DNA of 64,000 nucleotides, taken from positions 5,580,001 through 5,644,000 of the forward strand of contig CP036279.1 in the NCBI GenBank assembly GCA_007748055.1, written 5' to 3'. Below are positions 31,076-40,734 of this stretch, one piece after another. The position numbers were made by a program, and so were the translations under genes. How positions within the stretch are numbered: the stretch's first letter is position 1; every line of letters starts with the position of its first letter. The stretch comes from Kolteria novifilia. GTDB taxonomy: Bacteria; Planctomycetota; Planctomycetia; Kolteriales; Kolteriaceae. Below the pieces are notes generated by a model, which saw only the letters and a program-made list of their open reading frames with translations, was not told where the DNA came from and did not search any database.

Positions 31076-33777
31076 AGCGATCTTTTCTGATCCTGGCGGT
31101 CGCGGGACTGATTTGCGGCGTCCCCTCGAGCGAGGGAGCCGAGATGCTCCGGCCGGCGAGCGAGCGATTCGCCGAAAGGTCCTGGGACGAGACGCCCGAC
31201 TTCCAGCGGCATGTCCTTCCCCTCTTGGGACGGCAAGGCTGCAACGGCCGCGCCTGCCATGGATCGTTCCAGGGACGCGGCGGCTTGCGGCTCTCGCTCT
31301 TCGGTTACGACTTCACGATGGACCACGACGCCCTGACCAAGGGAGACGATCCACGGATCGACCTCGAGTTCCCCGACGCGAGCCTGATGCTGCTCAAGCC
31401 AACAATGGAAGAACCCCACGAAGGGGGCCAGCGGCTCGAAGAGGGAACCTGGCAGTACCGACTGCTGACCAACTGGATCAAGAACGGCGCCAAGGCCGCT
31501 TCGAGCGACATCGCCTTCGACCGCCTCGAGGTCATTCCCGACGAGATCGTCTTCAATCAGAAGGGGCAGACCGAACCGCTACGCGTCATCGCCCACTGGT
31601 CGGATGGAACCGTTGAGGACGTCACTTGCCTGAGCCGCTTCCGAACCAATGACGAGTCGATCACCGACGTCTCCGAAGAGGGGATCGTCAAGTCGATCGG
31701 CAAGGGCGACACCGCGGTCGTCGCGTTCTACGACAACGGCGTCTTTACCGTTCCGACGATGATGGCGGTCTCCGATCGCGTCGGCGATCACTATCCCGAC
31801 GTGCCGACCCCAACCAAGGTCGACCGCCTGGTGGTCGAGAAGCTTCGCAAGCTGGGGCTGGTGCCATCGGAACTCTGCTCCGACACCGAGTTCCTTCGTC
31901 GGGTCAGCATCGACATGACCGGAACGCTCCCCACGCCCCAGGAGATCGAGGCCTTTGTCGCGGACCAGTCGTCCGACAAGCGGGCGCGCAAGATCGACGA
32001 GTTGCTCGAGCGCCCCAGCTATTCCTCCTGGTGGGCGACGAAACTGAGCGACTTGACCGGCAACAACCCGCGCGACATGCAGACCTTCGGACCAACGATG
32101 TCCAAGCAGTGGCAGCGTTGGGTCGAGGAGCGGATCGAGAAGAACGAGCCCTATGACGAATTGATCGCCGGCATGGTCGAGGCGGTCAGCCGCCGTCCGG
32201 GCCAGAGCTATCAAGACTACTGCGCGGAGATGTCCAAGCGGATCAAGGAGGACGATCCCGAGGCGATCGTCGAGCACGACTCGATGCCCTATTTCTGGTT
32301 CCGCCGCAGTCTCCGCAAGCCGGAGGAGAAGGCCCTCGCGTTCAGCTATGCCTTTCTCGGGGTTCGGCTCCAGTGCGCCCAGTGCCACAAACATCCGTTC
32401 GACCAGTGGACCCAGGACGACTTCAATCAGTTCACGGCCTTCTTCAACGGCGTCTCCTACGGCTACGCCAAGGACGCCCGCGGTGAACGGACCGCGATGA
32501 TCAAGGAGCTTTCCGGTGGCGAGAAGAAGCTCCGCATGAACGACTACCGACGCTTGGTCCGCGAGGGAAAGGTCGTTCCCTTCAGCGAGGTCTTCGTCAA
32601 CGATCGGGCCGCGAAGGGACGCCGCTCCAAGAAGAACAACAAGACCAGCTCTTCACGCGTCATCACGCCGAAGCTGCTCGGCGGCGAGGAAGTCATTCTC
32701 CAGGAGTTCGCCGATCCCCGCTCGGCCCTGATGGAGTGGATGCGGGGCCAGAACAATCCCTACTTCGCCCGAGCCTTCGTCAATCGCGTCTGGGCGAACT
32801 ACTTCAACGTCGGCATCGTCGATCCGCCGGACGACTTGAATCTCGCCAATCCGCCGAGCAACCCGGCACTGCTCGACGACCTGACCAAGCGGTTCGTCGA
32901 AAGCGGCTACGACATGAAGTGGCTTCACCGCGAGATCGCCAACAGCCGCACCTACCAGCTCAGCTCCAAGCCGAACGCGACCAACGTCGGCGACGAGCGG
33001 AATTTCAGCCGGGCGGTCGTGAGACGACTTCCCGCCGAGGTGGTCGTCGACGCGATCAAGCAAGCGACCGCCTCCGATCGGGAGCTGGCCTCGTGGCACG
33101 AGACGATTGAGAACCGCGCGATCTCCGGGCGGGTGGGCCGCAACCGTCGTGGACAGGGTGACTACGCGTTGACCACCTTCGGCATCCCGGCGCGGGAGAC
33201 TAATTGCGACTGCGAACGGTCGGTCGAGCCGAACCTGACGCAGGCCCTTTACATGTTCAACGACGACGACATCGAAACTCTGATGACCCGCTCGGGGGGG
33301 TGGCTCGACGATGTCGCCGGCATCTCCCGGAAGAACGCTTCCGTGGAGAGCGCGAAGGACCGGGACGCGCTCGAGGCCCGGCTTCGCAAGGCTCGCGAGA
33401 ACCTCAAGACGATCAACAGGCTCGTCACCCAGCGCGTCAAGCAAGGCGACAAGAAGGAAGCCGAACGCTTGCGTGGCAAGGCCGACAAGCTTCGCCAGCG
33501 CCTCAAGCAAGCCAACGAGCGTCTCGCCCAGTTGGACAAGGAGTCCAAGCGTCCGAGTTCTCCGAATCGAGTCGCCGCGACCAATGGCAAGTCGGCGCTT
33601 GCGAACCTCGACGCCCTGATCCGCGACGTCTACCTGCGAACGGTGAGTCGTCCGCCCACGATGGAGGAAGCGAGCCGGGCCCGCGCCCACGTCCAGACCT
33701 CCGCCGATCCCGGCGAGGGGCTTCGCGACTTGCTATGGGCGATGCTCAACACGAAAGAGTTCATCGTGAACCATTGA
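31072..33777 (+). CDS. DUF1549/DUF1553 (PSCyt-type) cytochrome-like protein
   Basis: A protein of 901 aa with a signal peptide. Order of parts: an N-terminal segment with C57…C62-H63 ('GCNGRACHG'), like the cytochrome-C-related PSCyt1 domain; a bacterial Ig-like BIG2 stretch (about 155-235); DUF1549 ('RLVVEKLRKLGLVPSELCSDTEFLRRVSIDMTGTLPTPQEIEAF…') ending in a CAQCHKHPFDQW motif near residue 434 (a CxxCH site); DUF1553 ('NPYFARAFVNRVWANYFNVGIVDPPDDL'), and a charged coiled-coil insertion near 760-830. Planctomycete-specific and usually paired with a DUF1501 protein, as here. It may bind heme or act in extracellular electron or polymer metabolism; actual function is unknown. Last gene of the four-gene overlapping unit. 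Confidence 0.9.
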   Translation: MKRSFLILAVAGLICGVPSSEGAEMLRPASERFAERSWDETPDFQRHVLPLLGRQGCNGRACHGSFQGRGGLRLSLFGYDFTMDHDALTKGDDPRIDLEFPDASLMLLKPTMEEPHEGGQRLEEGTWQYRLLTNWIKNGAKAASSDIAFDRLEVIPDEIVFNQKGQTEPLRVIAHWSDGTVEDVTCLSRFRTNDESITDVSEEGIVKSIGKGDTAVVAFYDNGVFTVPTMMAVSDRVGDHYPDVPTPTKVDRLVVEKLRKLGLVPSELCSDTEFLRRVSIDMTGTLPTPQEIEAFVADQSSDKRARKIDELLERPSYSSWWATKLSDLTGNNPRDMQTFGPTMSKQWQRWVEERIEKNEPYDELIAGMVEAVSRRPGQSYQDYCAEMSKRIKEDDPEAIVEHDSMPYFWFRRSLRKPEEKALAFSYAFLGVRLQCAQCHKHPFDQWTQDDFNQFTAFFNGVSYGYAKDARGERTAMIKELSGGEKKLRMNDYRRLVREGKVVPFSEVFVNDRAAKGRRSKKNNKTSSSRVITPKLLGGEEVILQEFADPRSALMEWMRGQNNPYFARAFVNRVWANYFNVGIVDPPDDLNLANPPSNPALLDDLTKRFVESGYDMKWLHREIANSRTYQLSSKPNATNVGDERNFSRAVVRRLPAEVVVDAIKQATASDRELASWHETIENRAISGRVGRNRRGQGDYALTTFGIPARETNCDCERSVEPNLTQALYMFNDDDIETLMTRSGGWLDDVAGISRKNASVESAKDRDALEARLRKARENLKTINRLVTQRVKQGDKKEAERLRGKADKLRQRLKQANERLAQLDKESKRPSSPNRVAATNGKSALANLDALIRDVYLRTVSRPPTMEEASRARAHVQTSADPGEGLRDLLWAMLNTKEFIVNH

Positions 33778-33783
33778 GAGAGT

Positions 33784-34815
33784 GAGGCTTTTATGCCCCT
33801 CTCCCCGTGGGGAGAGGGGAATTACTGACCTCTCCCGCGGGGAGAGGTCGGCGAGCGCAGCGAGACGGGTGAGGGGATTCAATGCTCGGTCAAACAAGAC
33901 GGCTGGCTGGAAGAGAACCCCCTCACCCCTAACCCCTCTCCCACAGGGAGAGGGGAACAAGGGACTCACTCTCCCACAGGGAGAGGGGAACAAGGGACTC
34001 ACTCTCCCGCGGGGTGAGGGGAATTACTGACCTCTCCCGCGGGGAGAGGTCGGCGAGCGCAGCGAGACGGGTGAGGGGATTCAATGCTCGGTCAAACAAG
34101 ACGGCTGGCTGGAAGAGAACCCCCTCACCCCTAACCCCTCTCCCACAGGGAGAGGGGAACAAGAGGCTCACTCTCCCACAGGGAGAGGGGAACAAGGGAC
34201 TCACTCTCCCACAGGGAGAGGGGAATTACTGACCTCTCCCGCGGGGAGAGGTCGGCGAGCGCAGCGAGACGGGTGAGGGGATTCAATGCTCGGTCAAACA
34301 AGACGGCTGGCTGGAAGAGAACCCCCTCTCCCCTAACCCCTCTCCCACAGGGAGAGGGGAACAAGAGGCTCACTCTCCCAAAGGGAGAGGGGAACAAGGG
34401 ACTCACTCTCCCGCGGGGAGAGGGGAATTACTGACCTCTCCCGCGGGGAGAGGTCGGCGAGCGCAGCGAGACGGGTGAGGGGATTCATTGCTCGGTCAAA
34501 CAAGTCGGCTGGCTGGAAGAGAACCCCCTCACCCCTAACCCCTCTCCCACAGGGAGAGGGGAACAAGAGGCTCACTCTCCCGCGGGGTGAGGGGAATTAC
34601 TGACCTCTCCCGCGGGGAGAGGTCGGCGAGCGCAGCGAGACGGGTGAGGGGATTCAATGCTCGGTCAAACAAGACGGCTGGCTGGAAGAGAACCCCCTCA
34701 CCCCTAACCCCTCTCCCACAGGGAGAGGGGAAAAAGAGGCTCACTCTCCCACAGGGAGAGGGGAACAAGGGACTCACTCTCCCGCGGGGTGAGGGGAATT
34801 ACTGACCTCTCCCCA
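33784..34815. repeat. Tandem array of about 200-bp units with 33-bp subrepeats
   Basis: The landmark GGCGAGCGCAGCGAGACGGG recurs at 33850, 34052, 34254, 34456 and 34625, giving periods of 202, 202, 202 and 169 bases. The 33-base difference equals one copy of a smaller repeat built on CTCTCCC…GGGAGAGGGGAACAAG. Each unit contains several short hairpins (CTCTCCC with GGGAGAG). The array separates the DUF1549 gene from its DUF1501 partner. All frames give Pro/Arg/Gly-rich pseudo-proteins of the sort often mis-annotated from such repeats; I do not call them genes. Confidence 0.95.
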
Positions 34816-34922
34816 ACCAGAGGTTGTCGGAACGAGACGATCCGAACTACGGCAAACCACTTGAGCGATGTTGTTGAACCCCGTGTCGAAGTTGAACGAA
34901 ACGATCAGGAGATAGGGAATCC

Positions 34923-36218
34923 ATGGCGAGCCATCTTTTTTGCGACGGGGTCCGTCGACGTGATTTTCTGCGGGTCGGACTCCTCGGGACAACGGGGCTC
35001 TCCCTCTCGAGCTATCTCCGCATGGCCGAGGCGGGCGAACTGAAGAATCCCCGCGCCCGCTCGGCGATCTTCATCTTCCTCCAAGGTGGTCCCTCGCACA
35101 TGGACACCTTCGACCTCAAGCCGAACGCCTCCTCGGAACTACGCGGGGAGTTCTCGCCGATTCAAACCAACGTTCCCGGCGTCGAGATCAGCGAACACTT
35201 GCCCAAGCTCGCCACGTGCGCCGATAAGTTCGCGGTCATGCGAGGCGTCTCGCACAACCTCGGCGCCCATCGCTTTGGCGTCGAGTATCTCTCGACCGGC
35301 AATCGTCCCTTGCCCTCGCTACAGTTCCCCGGCTACGGCGCGGTGGTCAGCAAGGAGATGCCCGGCCCGGTCGATCTGCCCGACTTCGTCGCGGTGCCGC
35401 GAACGCCCGAAACGTCCGGGTACCTCGGCATCCGCCACGCCCCGTTTCAAACCAACGCCGCCCCGCAGTCGGGCCGCACGTTCAACGTGCGGGGGATCAG
35501 CCTCAACAAGGGACTGACGCTCACCGACCTCGAACGGCGTCGCAATCTCCTCAAGGAGGTCGACACCGCGATGGCATCGCACGAGGCCCACAGCGATCTG
35601 CTTCAGGGACTCGGCGGTTTCAGCGACCGCGCCTACTCGATTATCAGCTCCTCGCGGGCTCGGGAAGCGTTCGACATCGCCAAGGAGTCGCCGGCGATCA
35701 CCAGAATGTTCGACCGGTCGAGCTTCTCGCAGAGCTGCCTCTTAGCCTCTCGGCTGGTCGAGTCGGGGGTCCGCTTCGTCACGCTCAGCACCGGCGGCTG
35801 GGACACGCACCAGGACAACTTCGGCAGACTCAAGGACAGGCAACTTCCCATGCTCGACGACGGCGTCGCCGGGTTGCTCAAAGCGCTCGACCTGAAGGGA
35901 CTGCTCGAAACGACGACGGTCTTCATGGTCGGCGAGTTCGGCCGGACGCCGAAGATCAACGAGCGTGGCGGTCGCGATCACTACCCGCGAGCGATGTTCG
36001 CCCTCATGGCCGGCGGCGGCTTGAAGGGTGGTCTCACGGTGGGGGAATCGGATGCCGAGGGCAAGGGCCCCAAGGGCGAACCGATCACACCCGACGATTT
36101 GGCCGCGACCTTCTACAAGACGCTCGGGATCGACATCGAGAAGGAGTATCACACCTCCACCGGCCGTCCCGTCATGATCGTTCGCAACGGCAAGCCGATC
36201 CGCGAACTCTTCGCGTAG
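34923..36218 (+). CDS. DUF1501 family protein (Tat-exported)
   Basis: A protein of 431 aa. The N-terminus has a twin-arginine signal ('RRRDFLRVGLLGTTGLSLSSYL'). The DUF1501 pattern is complete: 'AIFIFLQGGPSHMDTFDLKP', 'FAVMRGVSHNLGAHRFGVEYLSTGN', 'GVRFVTLSTGGWDTHQDNFGRLKDRQLPMLDDGVAGLLKAL' and 'VFMVGEFGRTPKINERGGRDHYPRAMFALMAGGGLKGG'. The fold is related to alkaline-phosphatase/sulfatase enzymes, but the substrate is unknown. It follows the DUF1549/DUF1553 gene, the usual partner, with a 1-kb repeat array in between. A ribosome-binding site (AGGAGATAGGG) is present upstream. Confidence 0.93.
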   Translation: MASHLFCDGVRRRDFLRVGLLGTTGLSLSSYLRMAEAGELKNPRARSAIFIFLQGGPSHMDTFDLKPNASSELRGEFSPIQTNVPGVEISEHLPKLATCADKFAVMRGVSHNLGAHRFGVEYLSTGNRPLPSLQFPGYGAVVSKEMPGPVDLPDFVAVPRTPETSGYLGIRHAPFQTNAAPQSGRTFNVRGISLNKGLTLTDLERRRNLLKEVDTAMASHEAHSDLLQGLGGFSDRAYSIISSSRAREAFDIAKESPAITRMFDRSSFSQSCLLASRLVESGVRFVTLSTGGWDTHQDNFGRLKDRQLPMLDDGVAGLLKALDLKGLLETTTVFMVGEFGRTPKINERGGRDHYPRAMFALMAGGGLKGGLTVGESDAEGKGPKGEPITPDDLAATFYKTLGIDIEKEYHTSTGRPVMIVRNGKPIRELFA

Positions 36219-36366
36219 TCAAGTAGGGTGGGTTTGGACCCACCAAATAGACTCGGGAAGATCGGCAAATGATCGGCCGACGATCGCCTTCCCAAGAATT
36301 CCCACGGCGCCGCCGCACTGGTAGCGAAGCAACCGGTGCTTGCCAAGAGATGGGGCGACCCGGTTC

Positions 36367-36689
36367 CGCGAAGAGAACCCCCTCACCCCTAACCCCTCTC
36401 CCACAGGGAGAGGGGAACAAGAGCCGGCCTCTCCCACAGGGAGAGGGGAACAAGAGACTCACTCTCCCACAGGGAGAGGGGAATTACTGACCTCTCCCGC
36501 GGGGAGAGGTCGGCGAGCGCAGCGAGACGGGTGAGGGGATTCAATGCTCGGTCAAACAAGATGGCTGGCTGGAAGAGAACCCCCTCACCCCTGACCCCTC
36601 TCCCACAGGGAGAGGGGAACAAGAGACTCACTCTCCCACAGGGTGAGGGGAATTACTGACCTCTCCCACGGGGAGAGGGGAACAAGAGC
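36367..36689. repeat. Second array of the CTCACCCC/GGGAGAGGGG repeat
   Basis: Two incomplete long units (landmark GGCGAGCGCAGCGAGACGGG at about 36512) with several 33-bp subrepeats fill the gap between the DUF1501 gene and the histidine kinase, running up to the kinase stop codon. It may contain end signals for both converging genes. Confidence 0.9.
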
Positions 36690-39095
36690 CTATCCGCCGG
36701 CGACAAATCGACTGACGGTCGTCATGAGGTCCTGGCGATCGACGGGCTTGACGACGTAATCGTCGAACCCGAGACGGAGACATTCCTCGCGGACGCCTTG
36801 CATCGCGTGGGCGGTGAGCGCGACGATCGGACGCGTGTACCCCTCGTGACGAAGCCTCGCGAGCGCGTCGAACCCTCCCAACTGCGGCATGCGAAGATCC
36901 ATCAGCACCACGTCGAAGGGCCGTTTCTCCCGCTCGGAGTCGCGAATCCGTTCCATGGCGAGAAGCCCATCCTCGGCGGTTTCGACCTCGAGACCGGCTT
37001 TTGTCAGCAAGTACTCGATCAACCGCCGGTTGTCGGCGCTGTCGTCGACGAGCAACACGCGACCAGCGAGATGAGGAGTCTCCGACGACGTCCACACCTC
37101 CTCCTTCCCCTCATGAGGCTGCTCGCCCGACGCGAGGAGCACCAGCTTCCCGGCCGGTCCGATCGGGAGCCGCACGGTGAAGGTGCTCCCTTTGGACGGC
37201 TCGCTGGCGACGTCGATGGTTCCGCCGAGCATCCGCACCAGGTTGGCGCTGATCGCCAGGCCGAGCCCCGTCCCGCCGTAGCGAACCTCCGTCCACGAGT
37301 CGCCCTGGACAAAGGGCGTGAACAGGCCCTTGCGCTGCTCGGGGGGGATGCCGATGCCGGTATCCACGACCTCGAACAGGAGCACGAGATTGGCGGCGTC
37401 CGAGTCCTCGAGCCGAACGTCGATGCGAACGCCCCCGGCGTCGGTGAACTTGATCGCATTGCCGACGAGATTGAGAAGGACTTGCCGCAACCGCGTCGGA
37501 TCGCTGGCGATGCTTTGGGGCAGCGGTTCGGCGAACTGCGCTTCGAGCGTGATCGTCTTTTCGTGGGCGCGCAGTCGGAGTAGCGAGACGACCTCGCGCA
37601 CGATCCGCACGGGATCGGTCGGCCGGTACTCGATCGTCAATCGCCCCGCCTCGATCTTCGAGAGATCGAGGATGTCGTTGATGACGCGGAGCAAGTGTTG
37701 GCCGTTGCGGGTGATGGTCTCGGCCCATTGGCGTTCCTCGCTCGTCTCCCCCTCGCGCTCGCCGAGCAGTTCGGCGTAGCCCAGGATCGCGGTGAGCGGG
37801 GTTCGCAGTTCGTGGCTCATGTTCGCGAGAAAGGCGCTCTTACTGAGGCTGATCGACTCGGAGCGAGCCAGGGCGCGTTCGGACTCGCGAAGCCGGTTGG
37901 CCAGGACGATGCCGATCGTCAATCCGAAGATCAAGTCGCCGAAGGGCGTGAAGCGGAGCCAGCCTCCGATGGAGAAAATCAGCAACACGATCTCGACCAG
38001 GGTGGTGAGCGTCAGCGCGAAGAACCCGATCGCGATGATGCGGGCCTCGCGCGACCCACGGGCCGCCGCGCGAAGGGCGATGACCAGCAGCATCACCAGG
38101 GTCGGCATCACCGCCGCGAAGAGGACATCGACCGCCCAGATCGCGTTGATCAGGTGCAGCGAGACCAGGATCGTCGTCAGGACCGCGGCGAACAAGTGGA
38201 CGAAGCCGATCCGTTCGCAGAGGCGCCCCATACGACCGCGGACGATCTCGCCCAAGACAATGCACATCGCGAAGACGGCCGTCCAGACGAAGGGATACCA
38301 CATGAAAAACGTCAAACGCGGACGTTCGGTCAGGAGCCACGTGATCGGGGAGAGGCCGAGATTGAGCAGGCCCGTGGAGAAGGCGAAGACGGCGAAGGCC
38401 TGGTAGATGCGCGTCGCCCGTTGGTGGATCGCGATGGGAAGAAAGAGAAGCCCGACCGCGAGAAAGACGCTGCCAACGACGACGTCGTGCAGCCCGCTGG
38501 CGACGACCCGGCGCACTTGCCCCACGCCGTTGCCGATCGTCACCTCGTCGCGAATGCCGATGTTCTGGTGGGTGGAGAAGACGCGAAAGTAGATCCAGCC
38601 GCCCAGCCAGTCCGACTGGATGGGGATGAAGGCCATCACGCCGATCGCGACGTTCGCGCCGCGAGGAGAGAGGTCCTCGAACTCCTGGACCAGTCGCCCG
38701 TCGATAAAGGCGCTGCCCCCGTCGTAGACGCGCCCGAGACAGAGTTCCGGGTGAATCCAATCGCCCTTGGGCAAGCGGGCGCGGAACCAGACGACATTCT
38801 CGAACCCACGATCGGGCGGGTTGTAGGGCTGGGCGATCGGTTTCCACTCGCTGGCGTCGTTCCCAGCGAGGGCCCAAAGCGGCCGGCCATCCGCGTCCAT
38901 GGGGGAGTCGCCCCAACGATACTCCCACTGGGTGACATCGTCGATCACTTCCCCGCCGTCGCCTGAGTGTTCCTGGGCGAAGGTCGCGAGCGGGGAAGCG
39001 GCCACGAGCCACCCCAGCGCGATCCAGCCCACGATCCCCGCGCGGGGACGTGCTGACCCGACTTTCGAGACGAAGCCTAAATCGTGCGTTCGCAC
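36690..39095 (-). CDS. Hybrid sensor histidine kinase / response regulator (7TMR-DISM type)
   Basis: A protein of 801 aa with a GTG start. Order: signal peptide (1-40), an extracytoplasmic 7TMR-DISM-like jellyroll (about 50-195, 'NVVWFRARLPKGDW…LCLGRVYDGGSAFIDGRLV'), seven membrane helices (about 200-400), HisKA with phosphorylated His428 ('LANMSHELRTPLTAILGYAELL'), HATPase_c with N-box Asn546 and G1 box around Asp578 ('VVDTGIGI'), and a C-terminal receiver with Asp684/685 and phospho-acceptor Asp733 ('VLMDLRMP') and Lys in 'YVVKPVD'. All catalytic residues are present. It would sense an external carbohydrate-type ligand and pass phosphate internally or to a separate Hpt protein. No partner regulator is adjacent. 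Confidence 0.93.
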   Translation of the reverse strand: MRTHDLGFVSKVGSARPRAGIVGWIALGWLVAASPLATFAQEHSGDGGEVIDDVTQWEYRWGDSPMDADGRPLWALAGNDASEWKPIAQPYNPPDRGFENVVWFRARLPKGDWIHPELCLGRVYDGGSAFIDGRLVQEFEDLSPRGANVAIGVMAFIPIQSDWLGGWIYFRVFSTHQNIGIRDEVTIGNGVGQVRRVVASGLHDVVVGSVFLAVGLLFLPIAIHQRATRIYQAFAVFAFSTGLLNLGLSPITWLLTERPRLTFFMWYPFVWTAVFAMCIVLGEIVRGRMGRLCERIGFVHLFAAVLTTILVSLHLINAIWAVDVLFAAVMPTLVMLLVIALRAAARGSREARIIAIGFFALTLTTLVEIVLLIFSIGGWLRFTPFGDLIFGLTIGIVLANRLRESERALARSESISLSKSAFLANMSHELRTPLTAILGYAELLGEREGETSEERQWAETITRNGQHLLRVINDILDLSKIEAGRLTIEYRPTDPVRIVREVVSLLRLRAHEKTITLEAQFAEPLPQSIASDPTRLRQVLLNLVGNAIKFTDAGGVRIDVRLEDSDAANLVLLFEVVDTGIGIPPEQRKGLFTPFVQGDSWTEVRYGGTGLGLAISANLVRMLGGTIDVASEPSKGSTFTVRLPIGPAGKLVLLASGEQPHEGKEEVWTSSETPHLAGRVLLVDDSADNRRLIEYLLTKAGLEVETAEDGLLAMERIRDSEREKRPFDVVLMDLRMPQLGGFDALARLRHEGYTRPIVALTAHAMQGVREECLRLGFDDYVVKPVDRQDLMTTVSRFVAGG

Positions 39096-39196
39096 CCAAC
39101 CACCTCAAGATCTCTTGGCGAAACGACCCAGGATGGGCATTCTACAAAAGCGGGTCGGCGGGGCGGCCGCGAGTTCTCCCGAGGATCGAATTGACG

Positions 39197-39955
39197 ATGA
39201 GCGAGACCGGATCGGAACGACAGCTAGGCAACTTCACCGCGCAGGCGGCGGCCTACTCGAAGGCGCGGCCGACCTATCCGCCCGAACTGATCGAAACGAT
39301 CCGCGATCACCTCGGCGTCGCGCGCGGTGACGAGGTCGTCGATCTCGGCGCGGGCACGGGGATCTTTTCCAGGCAACTGATCGACGCCGGACTGCGCGTG
39401 GTCGCGGTCGAGCCCAATGATGCGATGCGGCGCCAAGCCGAAGAAGTCTCAGGCGTCCGCTGGACCAAGGGGACGTTCGAGGAAACGGGACTCGACAACG
39501 CGAGCACCGACTGGATCTGCGCGGCCCAGTCCTTTCACTGGGCCGAGCCCGCCCGCGCCCTTCCCGAGCTGGCCCGCGTCCTACGGCCGGGGGGAGGACT
39601 CACCGTTATTTGGAACAACCGCGACGAGGAAAACGATCCGCATCTCGCCCGACTGCGTGGGCAGATCGAACGGCTCGTCCCCGAGTTCGACTTCGACTAC
39701 CGCACGAAGGATTGGGAAACGATCCTCACCGCTGGCGGGCTCTTTCGCGACGTGGTCTTCCACGAAGCCCGGCACGTGATCCGAATGACTCGCGAATCGT
39801 TCCTCGAGCTGTGGCGCAGTCAGAACATGCTCACGGTCATCGCGGGACCGGAGCGCATGCGGGAATTGTCCGACTGGGTACGAAAAGATACGGCCGCGCG
39901 GGAGACGATCGACGTCCCCTACCACTGCGTGGCATGGACCGCGCGATTGGCTTAG
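39197..39955 (+). CDS. Class I SAM-dependent methyltransferase
   Basis: A protein of 252 aa from the ATG at 39197 (a TTG at 39191 is possible). Motif I is 'EVVDLGAGTGIFSRQLI', motif II 'VVAVEPNDAMRRQAEE', and the acidic post-motif 'TDWICAAQSFHWAEPARALPELARVLRPGGGLTVIWNNRDEEN' marks the methyltransferase-11 family. The FTAQAAAYSKARPTYP start is typical of SAM methyltransferases related to biosynthetic 'YSKARPTYP' enzymes. The substrate is unknown; the family acts on small molecules. It is divergent from the histidine kinase with about 100 bp between. Confidence 0.9.
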   Translation: MSETGSERQLGNFTAQAAAYSKARPTYPPELIETIRDHLGVARGDEVVDLGAGTGIFSRQLIDAGLRVVAVEPNDAMRRQAEEVSGVRWTKGTFEETGLDNASTDWICAAQSFHWAEPARALPELARVLRPGGGLTVIWNNRDEENDPHLARLRGQIERLVPEFDFDYRTKDWETILTAGGLFRDVVFHEARHVIRMTRESFLELWRSQNMLTVIAGPERMRELSDWVRKDTAARETIDVPYHCVAWTARLA

Positions 39956-40034
39956 CGTCCTGGTCGGCAACATCCTTGCACGAACTCTTGTCCATCGTTT
40001 ATGCGGTATCTCGCCGAATCAAAGGCGTTCTCCG

Positions 40035-40059
40035 CATGCCCACGGCCGGAGTGGGCATG
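40035..40059. repeat. Dispersed 9-bp-stem hairpin (CATGCCCAC)
   Basis: A perfect stem CATGCCCAC/GTGGGCATG with a seven-base loop, followed by GGCACCC. It is the best-preserved copy of an element also at 24316, 43904 and 59507. It lies between the convergent methyltransferase and the secreted-protein gene. Confidence 0.7.
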
Positions 40060-40102
40060 GCACCCAAGAGACGTTTAGCCAATGAATTCACCAATCGGGA
40101 CA

Positions 40103-40612
40103 CTAGCGACGCGAGCGGCGGCGTTTATCGTCCTCGCGACTCGAGACGGCGACGAGTCCGTGCTCGGTGATCTTGTAGCGATAGATTCCCTTGCCGACCG
40201 TCGACTCGACGGCGATGAGGACTTCGGCGCTCCCTTTGACGTCGAGGTGCAGTTCGAGCGAACTGTAGCCGGAGGTATGGAACTGGATCGCGTTGCCCTG
40301 GCGGTTGACCCGACAGAACTCCTTCGACGTCCCATCGAAGCCCTTGATGGTGCTTCGCTTGGGATTGATCGCGGCGTCTTTCAGCGAGATCATCCCACGG
40401 TTTGGCACCGGCACCAGCCAGGGCGCCCAGACAATCACCAGCGTGCCTTGGTCCTGATAGGTCCGTCCCCAGAGATGAATGGCACGCTTGCTCCGGTCGA
40501 GCGGAATCTCTTGCCGGGCCTTCGCATGGCCCTCGTCACCCGCTGCGAAGGTAAGCGCCCCTGGCACGAGTAGACCAACCAGCAAGAGTGCCACCACCCC
40601 GCGTCGCATCAT
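40103..40612 (-). CDS. Small secreted protein of unknown function
   Basis: About 169 aa from the ATG at 40612. A clear signal peptide (MMRRGVVALLLVGLLVPGALTFA) ends near residue 25. The mature part has the pattern of a beta-rich domain: 'AIHLWGRTYQDQGTLVIVWAPWLVPVPNRGMISLKDAAINPKRS', 'RVNRQGNAIQFHTSGYSSLELHLDVKGSAEVLIAVESTVGKGIYRYKITEHGLVAV', followed by a basic tail. Alternating hydrophobic residues suggest an extracytoplasmic beta-sandwich. I know no family for it. The two small genes upstream (40735, 41131) share its strand and may form a unit with it. Confidence 0.6.
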   Translation of the reverse strand: MMRRGVVALLLVGLLVPGALTFAAGDEGHAKARQEIPLDRSKRAIHLWGRTYQDQGTLVIVWAPWLVPVPNRGMISLKDAAINPKRSTIKGFDGTSKEFCRVNRQGNAIQFHTSGYSSLELHLDVKGSAEVLIAVESTVGKGIYRYKITEHGLVAVSSREDDKRRRSRR

Positions 40613-40734
40613 CGGCTTTCCCCCCAAGAGACCCCTCACGTACGCCCTGAACTACCTCCGCGGGCGGTGATGGGTTTCAAGGCACGATGCGGGGGAGCGT
40701 GACGAGCTGACCGCCGACCGCGGCCACCGCTCGC

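Noticed and set aside
33778-34815. Series of 70-90 aa proteins rich in P-S-P-C-G-R or P-T-G-R-G-E
   Set aside because: They are translations of non-coding tandem repeats that recur in unrelated places (36367, 44009).
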